DNA of 26,549 nt. Origin: an uncultured Eubacteriales bacterium. Its GTDB lineage: Bacteria > Bacillota > Clostridia > Monoglobales > Monoglobaceae. The stretch is from NCBI GenBank assembly GCA_900552305.1, contig URZD01000003.1, positions 1 through 26,549 on the forward strand, given 5' to 3'. The position numbers were made by a program, and so were the translations under genes. The notes beneath the pieces were generated by a model. It searched no databases, was not told the origin of the DNA, and worked only from the letters and a program-made list of their open reading frames with translations. Positions 1 through 8,700 of the stretch are shown piece by piece; the stretch's first letter is position 1; each line of letters begins with the position of its first letter.

Positions 1-1382
1 ATTCCGATGACATTATCGAGGGCAGAGCAGCGTCAATGAAGGGTGACAACAAGGTTAAAATCAACGATAAGGAATACAAGATAAGCAAGCGCTACCTTGA
101 AAACGGAACAAAAATCATTGTAGGCACAACCGGCGTGTTCTATCTGAATGCGGCGGGAAGAATAGTTCAGTTCGAGCTTGCGGGCATGGGCGGCGGAAAG
201 TTCGGTATGCTTATGCGCGTAAAGCGCGAGTCGGAGCTGAGCGACAATGTAAGCGTTTCGGTAATGTCGGCAGAGGAGGACAAGGCGCTGACCTTCGCGC
301 TTGAAAAGTCAGTCGAGGTTGACGGCATTACGCGTAGGGGCGCGGACAAAATCATAGGCGCGCTGAATCCGAACGGCAAAACGGCGATAGCCGAGGTAGT
401 GCGCTACTGGACAAATGATGACGGAAAAATCTATAAGTTTGACACTCCGACTGTTTCCGACAGGGAGTCGGAGGACAACACTCTGGTAAAACGCTGGGAT
501 ATGACCGATTCGGGACTTGGCTGGAAGAACTCGGGCAGATTGGGCAGCAAGTTTTATATCAACACCTCATCGGGTACGCTTTACGGTCTTAACGATACGG
601 TAAGCTCGACGGCGGACGTAACGGTATATGCGCCGAACACATTGAGCGACGACGCAAACTGCGAATGTGACGTGTACTCGGTGGGCGCGGACACCATAAG
701 GGTTGACGTAATGGTAATGAAGAAGTCGGGCATAGAAGGCTCGGGCGGCGGACAGCAGGCTCCGACAAACAGCTACTTCTGCGTGTTCGAGAGCTACTCG
801 CACGAGCTTGACGCGGACGGCGACACAATCGGCGTTATAACCTACTATGACGGACAGTCAAAGACGAACGCCTATGTTAAGATTGAGGACGAGGACAGAA
901 TCCCCGCACTTGCGGAGCTTAACTGCGGTGACGCGTTCTATATCAAGAAGGACAAGAAGAACTACCTCAATGTTCATCTCAATCAGGATAAGGGATATAC
1001 AAACCTTTACCGCATTTACGATTACGAGAATGACGAGTTTATCTATGACACGGCGCTTGACGACGGACACTGGCGGCTTTCGACCGGTATCGTGTACGAT
1101 TTGGAGGACACCTACGCACGCGTGGGCGAAAAGGGTATTGACTACAACAGCATGACTTTCCGCGAGAAGGACACGCAGCTTACGACCTACCTTATCTACT
1201 ACGCATATAACGGCGGTGGTATTTATGAGGTTTTGAAGGACGGAACGCTGAAGGTTACGGTGCCGAGCGCAGATACCGTGCAGCCGTATTCGTCTGTGGG
1301 CGACAGTGCGGACAGAATTATTGCGCAGCGCGAGTACGGTCATGACCGCCGCAACTGCTATTTCAGACATAATGACAACTAA
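1..1382 (+). CDS. Secreted/surface beta-rich protein of unknown function, 5'-truncated
   Basis: The reading frame is open from base 3 with no stop before the first ATG at 36, so the real start lies upstream of the window and at least 459 residues are visible. I do not recognise a catalytic family. The N-terminal visible part (VKINDKEYKIS, then FYLNAAGRIVQFE) resembles a recurring beta module in clostridial surface proteins, where a short 'NGKxY' strand is followed by 'G.FYLD..G.I...E'. The rest is rich in Asp, Tyr, Thr and Gly, has few Cys, and shows no membrane segment or sortase motif; it ends in ...CYFRHNDN. Downstream, at a distance of 48 bases, is an exported protein with its own Shine-Dalgarno site, so this is probably the preceding gene of the same surface-protein cluster. 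Extracellular location is inferred from composition and neighbours, since the signal peptide is out of view. Confidence 0.75.
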   Translation, partial: SDDIIEGRAASMKGDNKVKINDKEYKISKRYLENGTKIIVGTTGVFYLNAAGRIVQFELAGMGGGKFGMLMRVKRESELSDNVSVSVMSAEEDKALTFALEKSVEVDGITRRGADKIIGALNPNGKTAIAEVVRYWTNDDGKIYKFDTPTVSDRESEDNTLVKRWDMTDSGLGWKNSGRLGSKFYINTSSGTLYGLNDTVSSTADVTVYAPNTLSDDANCECDVYSVGADTIRVDVMVMKKSGIEGSGGGQQAPTNSYFCVFESYSHELDADGDTIGVITYYDGQSKTNAYVKIEDEDRIPALAELNCGDAFYIKKDKKNYLNVHLNQDKGYTNLYRIYDYENDEFIYDTALDDGHWRLSTGIVYDLEDTYARVGEKGIDYNSMTFREKDTQLTTYLIYYAYNGGGIYEVLKDGTLKVTVPSADTVQPYSSVGDSADRIIAQREYGHDRRNCYFRHNDN

Positions 1383-1386
1383 ACGG

Positions 1387-1405
1387 GCGGCGGCATACCC
1401 GCCGC
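1387..1405 (+). other. Intergenic hairpin between surface-protein genes
   Basis: GCGGCGG (1387-1393) pairs perfectly with CCGCCGC (1399-1405) around the loop CATAC. It sits five bases after the upstream stop codon and 13 bases before the next Shine-Dalgarno site. No T-run follows, so it is more likely an mRNA-stabilising or processing hairpin than an intrinsic terminator. Confidence 0.5.
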
Positions 1406-1430
1406 AGCCGTGGAATATGGAGGAATGATT

Positions 1431-4373
1431 ATGAAGCGTATTAGTTTAATTTTGGCTGTGTGCATGATTCTGACGAGCTTCGGCACGGTCGGACTTGTTT
1501 CGGCGGCGGACGCGGGGCAGGATTCCGATGTCAGCACGGTGATGCTTGACGCGAAGGACTTTGTAAAGAACATAAACTTTATAAGCGGCGACAGAAACAC
1601 AAACACCTCTGCAAGCACAACCCTTTTTATGGACAAGAATATAAGCCAGATGGCGGACATCACTGCGGAATATAAGCAGCCGGCATTTATGAAGTTTGAT
1701 ATTTCCGACTATGTGACGGAGGGCAGTAACATAGTCGGCGCGGAGCTGTTATGGAGGGCAATGCATAAGGCAACCTATGTTCTGCTTGACGTTCCGGGCA
1801 ACGATATTACCGTGGAATACAGCTATGACAGTGCGGCGCAGAAGGATATGCCAAAGCGTATACAGGCAGCCGACAGATACTTTTCCGAAACCGGACTTGC
1901 CGACAACCCCTTCGGCTATGACGGAATCCCGTCAGACTGGAATCTTAAATGGGATATAACGGACTATGTGAACGGAAAGCGTGAGCAAGGCTCGTTCTCG
2001 CTGATGACCTATATAAAATACCCAAGCTACGGAAACCTTGACGCGGCTGCGCCAAAGCTCCGCCTGACGGTCGCAAAAAATCCGATTGTGAAACTCATGG
2101 CGGTAAACTCCGACAGCTCGGTGGAGAGCGCAGTGTATGACAACGTACCGTTTGTCGTAAAGGCAACGGTTGAAAACGTAACCAACGTAAAAAGCGTAAA
2201 GGTTATCGATACTGCGACAAATGACGAGGCAGGCACACTGACTGCGGACGGTGACGGAGAATACTCGGGTCATGTACGAGTAAAGGGCATAGGTAAACAC
2301 TCGCTGCGCGTGGTGGCAACGGCGCAGTCGGGCGCGGAGGACTCGGTGGATTTCGAGGTCGAGGCAAGCGAACTTGTAAAGAAAAGCGATATTATCGAGC
2401 CTTCGGTAAGACTCAATCTTGAAAAAGGACTTAGCACACCTCTTGAGGGTGACGCGGCGGTTTCGTCAAGAGCGCTTGAAAGGGCGCTTTATTACACAAT
2501 CGATGTGTCGGCGCTGTCGGGCGCGGGTTATGACGTGAAAAACGCGTGGATAATAGGCGCGGCGGACAGCGGCGCAAAGGGCGCGGCACTTGAGTTTTAC
2601 AGAGTTACGGAGGATTTTGCGGCGGACGGCGAGTTTGCGGAAATGCCCGCGTATGACGCGGCGGCATTCGCAAGCGTGACTGTGGACAGCCTTGACCCTC
2701 TGACAAAAGAGGAGTGCGGAATATCCGACCCCAACGCAGGTCTGTACCTTGACGATGCGGGTCTTAGGATAGAGGACTACAACTTCAAAACGGACGCAAC
2801 AGCGTTTGTAAGGGACGCGGCGGCGAACGGCGGAAAGGCTTTGTTCCGCGTATCAACATCTGATGAGGATGCGGAGTACACCTTTACAAAGGATTTTGCA
2901 ATCTGCATCGAATATGCGGGCAAAAATGCCGCGCCGACCGTGGAGTTTACCGCTCCCGATGACAGCAAGGCGTTTGTAAAGGGCAAGGACAAAACAGTGG
3001 ATATTGCGTTCACCGCGGCAGATGACGGCGAGTTTGACGCAAAGCTCTATCTGAACGGAAAAGAGCTTGAAACAAAGGAAAACGGCGGCGTATACACAGC
3101 AAGTCTTGACGTTGACGAGCTTGCCATAGGCGACTACACGCTGAAGGCGGAGGTTAAGGATTACGGATATGACGGAACGAACGGCGTAAAGACGGCGACC
3201 GCGGAGCGGACGTTTGCAGTGGTTAAGCAGGACAACAGAGTTATGCACAAGTTGATTGACGCGGCGGACGTTGCACTGGTCGGCAGCTCGCTCGGCAAGT
3301 ACAATATCCAGGGCGACAACAACGGCTCGGGCGTAGGCTATTCGACAGCTTTGCTTGTAAAGCTGGATATGACCGATATTGCGGATTATGACATACAAAA
3401 GGTAGAGGTTGTGACCGACTGGGGTACCCAGTACGGAAACTACAACGTAATGGCGCACAGGATTTACGATAACAGCAAGTGGGATTCAAACACGACGAGC
3501 TTTGACAAGTCGGGAACAATGTACGATTCCAAATACACCGCAAGCGTGAACTACAGCGGCAGAACGCTCCGCGAGCAGGGTTATGCGATAGACGGCGACG
3601 TATATAAGGTAGCGTTTGACGTTACATCAGCGGTTGTAAGCGAGGTCGAGGGCGGCAACAATGTTACGGGATTTTTGTTCCGCCAGGTAAACAACGGTCA
3701 GAGGTCGCTGGGCAACACGAGCAATCCTCCGAAAATCTATGTGACGTATACGGCGAACAAGCTGCCGAAAATCGAGCTTATCAGTCCTACGGCAAGCGCA
3801 CTTTTACCGAATACCGCGATTGATATAGCGTTCCGCGTAACGGACGAGGACAGTCCGGAGCTTGGCGAGGTCAAGGCGTACTTTGACGGTACGGAATATC
3901 CGCTGACCGCGGACGGAGATATGTTTACGGCAACCGTTGCGGCAGACAGGGCGACACTCGGCGCGCATACTCTGCGGCTTACGGCATCGGACTGGATAGG
4001 CGGCACGCGCACAGTGGAAAAGACTGTGTATGTCAGCGAATACTCTGTGAACTCGGTTGAGTTTACAAACGCGGCGGGCGCAAAGCCGACTTTAAAGGCG
4101 GGCGAAACAATAAACGTAAGTATGAACATTGCGGCGGCAAAGAAGGGCGGAATAGAAACGGCGGTTGTGCTTGTACTCTATGACGCATATAACACCGCAA
4201 AGGAAATTAGGTTTACAAAGGCAAGTATCCCAGAGGGCGGAGCGCAAACCGTGACAGCAAGCATGGTTGTTCCGAATATAAACCTCCTCGGCGCAAGGGT
4301 TAAGGCTTTTGCGGTAGACGGTTTTTCGGCAATGAATCTGCTTGCCGAGCCTGCGGAGTTTAGCGCGGAATAA
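1431..4373 (+). CDS. Exported multimodular DNRLRE/Ig-like protein, no catalytic domain seen
   Basis: The start is ATG 1431, with GGAGGA at 1419-1424 and 6-base spacing; the in-frame GTG at 1410 has no ribosome site. The 980-aa product starts with a classical signal peptide ending near VSAADA (residue 27). Approximate layout: DNRLRE-like module 35-215 (with LLDVPGNDITVEY at 118-130 and WDITDYVNGK at 174-183), Ig-like 218-312, divergent second module 316-505, Ig-like 508-600, third module 601-776, Ig-like 777-870 and a beta-rich C-terminal domain 871-980 (VLVLYDAYNT...KAFAVDGF). Modules called DNRLRE in databases include carbohydrate-binding CBM96-type domains, so a glycan-binding or scaffold role outside the cell is plausible but inferred. 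No SLH, sortase or dockerin motif is visible. It shares modules with the next three exported enzymes and appears to belong to their cluster. Confidence 0.85.
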   Translation: MKRISLILAVCMILTSFGTVGLVSAADAGQDSDVSTVMLDAKDFVKNINFISGDRNTNTSASTTLFMDKNISQMADITAEYKQPAFMKFDISDYVTEGSNIVGAELLWRAMHKATYVLLDVPGNDITVEYSYDSAAQKDMPKRIQAADRYFSETGLADNPFGYDGIPSDWNLKWDITDYVNGKREQGSFSLMTYIKYPSYGNLDAAAPKLRLTVAKNPIVKLMAVNSDSSVESAVYDNVPFVVKATVENVTNVKSVKVIDTATNDEAGTLTADGDGEYSGHVRVKGIGKHSLRVVATAQSGAEDSVDFEVEASELVKKSDIIEPSVRLNLEKGLSTPLEGDAAVSSRALERALYYTIDVSALSGAGYDVKNAWIIGAADSGAKGAALEFYRVTEDFAADGEFAEMPAYDAAAFASVTVDSLDPLTKEECGISDPNAGLYLDDAGLRIEDYNFKTDATAFVRDAAANGGKALFRVSTSDEDAEYTFTKDFAICIEYAGKNAAPTVEFTAPDDSKAFVKGKDKTVDIAFTAADDGEFDAKLYLNGKELETKENGGVYTASLDVDELAIGDYTLKAEVKDYGYDGTNGVKTATAERTFAVVKQDNRVMHKLIDAADVALVGSSLGKYNIQGDNNGSGVGYSTALLVKLDMTDIADYDIQKVEVVTDWGTQYGNYNVMAHRIYDNSKWDSNTTSFDKSGTMYDSKYTASVNYSGRTLREQGYAIDGDVYKVAFDVTSAVVSEVEGGNNVTGFLFRQVNNGQRSLGNTSNPPKIYVTYTANKLPKIELISPTASALLPNTAIDIAFRVTDEDSPELGEVKAYFDGTEYPLTADGDMFTATVAADRATLGAHTLRLTASDWIGGTRTVEKTVYVSEYSVNSVEFTNAAGAKPTLKAGETINVSMNIAAAKKGGIETAVVLVLYDAYNTAKEIRFTKASIPEGGAQTVTASMVVPNINLLGARVKAFAVDGFSAMNLLAEPAEFSAE

Positions 4374-4377
4374 AGAA

Positions 4378-4437
4378 AAGGGGCGGCACGAACGGCAAAG
4401 AAACCTAAGTGTCGGCAGCCGAACGGCAACGCCCCTT
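4378..4437 (+). other. Structured intergenic element with long-range stem and internal direct repeat
   Basis: AAGGGGCG (4378-4385) is the exact complement of CGCCCCTT (4430-4437), enclosing 44 bases. Inside, CGAACGGCAA occurs twice (4389-4398 and 4420-4429), and a short TCGGCAGCCGA inverted repeat lies at 4412-4422. No T-run follows the stem, so it is a poor intrinsic terminator. I compared it by eye with c-di-GMP, glycine, THF and SAM riboswitch cores and could not match any. It begins four bases after the upstream stop codon and may separate or stabilise the two messages. Confidence 0.45.
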
Positions 4438-4441
4438 AACA

Positions 4442-4468
4442 GTCAAAGCCTGTGAATACGGCTTTGAC
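4442..4468 (+). other. Perfect 9-bp hairpin ahead of the 419-aa exoprotein gene
   Basis: GTCAAAGCC (4442-4450) pairs with GGCTTTGAC (4460-4468) around the nine-base loop TGTGAATAC. It ends 22 bases before the GGAGGA ribosome site at 4491. It lacks a T-tract. Together with the element just upstream it makes the whole 129-base spacer strongly folded, which suggests RNA processing or differential stability rather than termination. Confidence 0.5.
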
Positions 4469-4502
4469 CTTGAAACAGAATTGTACATATGGAGGAATCT
4501 GT

Positions 4503-5762
4503 ATGAAAAAGCTATGCCTGCTGCTTGCGATATGCACGGCGGTCTGCGCCTTCGGCGGCGCGGCTGCGGCAGAGGACGGAGGCAGCAAATCAAAAAGTGC
4601 GGTGCTTACCGCGTCGGACAGAGTAGTTCAGACAGTGTTCAAAAGCGGCAGCGGCGTTTACGATGCCGGTTACGGACATATCTGCCTTAATGTTATAGAG
4701 AAGGACGACCCCGCGGGCGAGTACCTTCAGCCGGCATTTTTCAGATATGACATTTCCGACTATTCGGAGTACGACATAAAGGAAGCGGTACTTGTCTGGA
4801 AATCGGGAAATCATAAGAATTTTACCCTGTTTGACGTGCCGGGCGATGATTTAAGCCTGAGCCGTGCGGAGGGGTCGGACGTACCGGAAAGGATTCCTGT
4901 TGGCGGTCTTATAACGGCAAGGACATATAACAGCGGCGGGACATCTCCCGATTTGAGTGGTACTTACCCGGGGATTCCGGAGGGGTACAACCTTGCGTTT
5001 GACGTTACCTCCTATCTGAAAAACAAAATTCATGTGGGAAAGACCTCGGTTTCGGTAATGTTTTATTCAAAATGGGGCGGCAGCGCGGTACTGGACGGTC
5101 GCGGCGCACAGCTGTGGCTGAGATATGACGCAAACACCAAACCTGTGATACGGCTGAAAAGTCCGGAAACATCGGATTTGGTAAGCGGTGAGGGTATACG
5201 AATTGCGGCGGAGGTGACGGACGCTGACGGAACGGTCGAAAAGGTGACGGTGACCTTTGATGGCAAGGAATACGCGGCGGCACGGACGGACGATATGTAT
5301 ACTGTGACGGTTCCGGCAACCAACGTAGGTGACGGCGCGCACGAGATTTCAGTATATGCGGCGGACGACCGCGGCGCGGAGCGTACGCTGACAAAAACGG
5401 TTTATTGCAGAAGTTATACGGCGGGCGCGGCAGTCCTCACGGACGGGGACGGCGGCGAGCTTGATTTAAAGGCGTTAAAGGCAGGCGGGAAGGTGAATGC
5501 TGCGGTAGATATTACAAGCCTTGTAGAAAAGGAGCTGCCCGTGACGGTTACGGTTTGTCTGTATGACAGATATAACATAATGAAGACTTTCGGCATAGGC
5601 ACGGCAACGCTGACGGCGGCGGAGAACACGCAGACGCTGCACGCAGCGGCGACCCTGCCAAGCGATACGGAGCTGAAGTCGGTACGGATTTGCGTGTATG
5701 TGACAAACGGATTTAAAAGCGAAAAGCTGATTGATACGGGCAGTAAAGGAGCGGGACTATGA
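4503..5762 (+). CDS. Exported single-module DNRLRE/Ig-like protein
   Basis: ATG 4503 is chosen because GGAGGA (4491-4496) lies 6 bases upstream and a signal peptide (MKKLCLLLAICTAVCAFGGA, cleavage near AAAAED) follows directly; a longer in-frame start at 4452 has neither. The 419-aa product has one DNRLRE-like module at about 32-208 (FDVPGDDLSLS at 110-120, FDVTSYLKNK near 166-175, YSKWGG near 188-193), an Ig-like domain 212-303 (DADGTVEKVTVTFDGKEY) and a C-terminal beta domain 304-419 whose VTVCLYDRYN matches VVLVLYDAYN in the upstream protein. No catalytic residues are recognisable. It looks like a reduced version of the 980-aa protein and is probably an extracellular glycan-binding or scaffold component. 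Its stop overlaps the next start by four bases (ATGA), indicating translational coupling with the propeller protein. Confidence 0.85.
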   Translation: MKKLCLLLAICTAVCAFGGAAAAEDGGSKSKSAVLTASDRVVQTVFKSGSGVYDAGYGHICLNVIEKDDPAGEYLQPAFFRYDISDYSEYDIKEAVLVWKSGNHKNFTLFDVPGDDLSLSRAEGSDVPERIPVGGLITARTYNSGGTSPDLSGTYPGIPEGYNLAFDVTSYLKNKIHVGKTSVSVMFYSKWGGSAVLDGRGAQLWLRYDANTKPVIRLKSPETSDLVSGEGIRIAAEVTDADGTVEKVTVTFDGKEYAAARTDDMYTVTVPATNVGDGAHEISVYAADDRGAERTLTKTVYCRSYTAGAAVLTDGDGGELDLKALKAGGKVNAAVDITSLVEKELPVTVTVCLYDRYNIMKTFGIGTATLTAAENTQTLHAAATLPSDTELKSVRICVYVTNGFKSEKLIDTGSKGAGL

Positions 5763-8700
5763 AAAAAACGGTTGCAGCTTTGGTTATTGCGGCGGTTACA
5801 CTGGGAATTCTGCCGTGCGGTGCGGCGGATTCCAAAAAGTATGTAACCGCGGAGCGTATCTCCGCCCCGACCGCAGTGGTGTATACGCACTGGGGCGAGG
5901 AGGAACAGACAGACCAGAAATTCAATTACAACTACGTAATAAAATCGAAGAACACTTCGGGACCGCTGCATCTTGACGAGCCGGAGCGGGTGCTTTATTA
6001 TCGGTTTGACCTCGGCGAGTACATTGCCGAGGGGTGGCGGATTGACAGCGCGGTACTGCTTCAGGACGGCCCGGACGGTCAGAGGGTGATATTTTATGAC
6101 TGTGCGGACGCGCTGCCGGAGAACGGACAGAATTATCTGACCGTACCGGCATTAACGGAGAAAAACGCCTTTCTTAACTTGGACTACGCAAAGGCGAATA
6201 TCGGCACGGACGCGGTGAAAAGCCTTTATCCGATTGCACGCGGGAATGATGACTGCGCGGTGGATATTACGGAATACATAAACGGCAAAATCGCGGCGGG
6301 AGAAACGGAGTTCGGCTATGCCATGTTCCCCTGCTACGACTCGACAATATACTTCACCAACCATCCGCAGCTGTATTTAAAGCTCACAAAGCCGCGCGGA
6401 AACATAGTTTTCCTTCACGAAAACAATTCGCACAGGCTCAGTATAAGCGGCGAAACGGGTGAAAATGCGGTAAGCGTTGACGTAAGAAACCCAAACGGCG
6501 AAAGCTGCTACAGCGGCAGCTGCAAAGTGGGCGAGGACGAAACCTACTACCATTTCGGTGTTGACATGAGCGAAATGGCGGCGGGCAGCTATGACGTGGC
6601 GGTCACCTTCGGCGGTAAGGAAACCGTGACAAGGACGTTTGAGCTTGTGCGGACTGACAGCGCGGCGGGTATTGTGTATGCCTCCGTGGACTACGGAACG
6701 CAGACTGTACGTATCCACGGCAGAATGAACAGAACAGATACCGAGCCGGTAATGCTGACAATATTCAAGCCGGACAGCGGAGCGGCGGACAGCGGCGAAA
6801 TCGACATTGACTATTCCGCACTCGACCCCGACTCGGTTTACTACATGGGAGCGGCGACCTCGGCGGGCGGTCAGTACGAATTTAAAGTCGGAATGTCGGG
6901 CGCGGAGGGCAGCTATACCGCAGTGGTAAGCGGCGTTGCGGGCAGTGTGGGAACATCGTTCACATACTATCCGACCGAGGCGCGGGAGGTTGACAACGGA
7001 ATCGACCGTTACACGACAACCTACTATGCGCCGTGGCTGCTGAACTGGCACATGACAAAAAAGATGCAGCTTGACGCGGGATATTACGGCGGCGAGGCGT
7101 GCCAGATGAACTGGGCGCTTGAAATAAGCCCCGCGGATTCAAACATGATGTTCGCGGGTACAGACACAAACGGACTGTGGCGCAGTACGGACGGCGGCAA
7201 ATCGTGGCGCAGCGTAAGCGCAGGCTTTAACAGCATGGGCGTTGTCGATATAGCGGTCGACCCCGAGGACGGAAAAACCGTGTACGCGCTTGCGGGTACG
7301 GGGGTCGGACGAACCGAAAAGAAGGGCGACGGAAAATACACGGGAATCTACAGGAGTATGGACGGCGGCAACACATGGGAGCGGATATTCGCAAACAGCT
7401 ACCACCGCATATCGAATAACAGGATTCTGCGCTTCGGAAAACGCGGCGCGGACGGAAAAAGACGGATTTTTGCGGGCGGTCACGGCTACACCGCGGGCGC
7501 TGTGTACAGTGACAATGACGGCGAAACATGGAACGCGCTTGCGGGCGGCGCACTTGCGGAACTTGTGACGCGCGACATAGTCCTCTTTGACACGGACGTT
7601 GACGGCGGCGACAGCCAAACGGTCGTATTCGGAACAAGCGGCGGGATATTCATCTCGACCGACGGCGGAGATACCGTTGCGGAGCGCAGTCCGATTGCGG
7701 GCGAGAGCTTTACCGTCACGGTTGACCCCAAGGACGGAGGACACTGGATTGCGGGCAGCGGACAAAAGCTGTACGAAACAACGGACAGCGGCGAAAGCTG
7801 GACGGAGGTATACACGTTTTCGGAGGAGTCGGGCAGACTTCCCGGGGTCACGGCGGTCAGGTACGGCTACGGCGAAAACCCAAGACTTTACGTCCTGATA
7901 GGCCCCGCACATTTCCCTTTGCGCTACAGTACGGATAACGGACGGAGCTTTGTAATTCCTGAAAAGGCGGCGGAAAGTACCGAGTTTATAAAGGATAACC
8001 GCGGCTGGGGCGCGGAGCCGTTCGCGCTTGACAGAAACGACCCCGACACAGTGATTGCGTCATTTGACGGCGAAATCTACAAGAGTACGGACGGCGGAGA
8101 TACCTACTTTGCATCGTCAAGCGGATATTCGGGAATGAGGGCGAGTGATTTTCTGTTCAGCGATGAGGATGACAGCGATATATTTATTACCTCGATTGAC
8201 CGCGGCATTGTAAGGACGGTAAACCTCGACAAGGGCGAGCAATATCCGATAGTGGACTATGACCCGAGCGAGGACGGCAGGGGAATCCGCTACAACGGCT
8301 CAAAAACAATGACCGCCGTGGCACGCGACCCAAAGGATTCAAACCGAATAATCGTCTGTGTCGGCGGCGGAGGTAAATTTATTCTTAAACAGAGCTTTGA
8401 CGGCGGAAAAACCTTTACCGCGATGAACGGCACGGAGAACACGGGCGTGGGCCTTATTGAATTTAATGCCGACAACAACAAGACAATTTATGCGGGGAAT
8501 CTGGTCAGCTACGATGACGGCGCAAGCTGGAGCGCTCTTGAAAAGACGGTGCTTGCGGTTTCTCTGTTTGACGGAAATACGGTTTACAGTACCACGGGCG
8601 GTTTTGCGGCAAGGTCGGAGGACGAGGGCAGAACGTGGACGGCGTACGGCGGCAGCATCGGCGCGGAGTGCATGATTTGTGACGCGTTTGAAAAGGATGT

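Noticed and set aside
3241..3249. TTATGCACA as a second DnaA box
   Set aside because: It lies within coding sequence and is a relaxed match; a similar one occurs in gltX near 25210, as expected by chance.
4375..4470. Cyclic-di-GMP or other known riboswitch upstream of the 419-aa protein
   Set aside because: Short pieces such as GGCAAAG and CCTAAG recall the c-di-GMP-I core, but the full order of conserved segments is missing.
7139..7912. 257-codon minus-strand frame within the propeller gene
   Set aside because: A shadow of the GC-rich coding strand; the + strand carries the regular Asp-box repeats.
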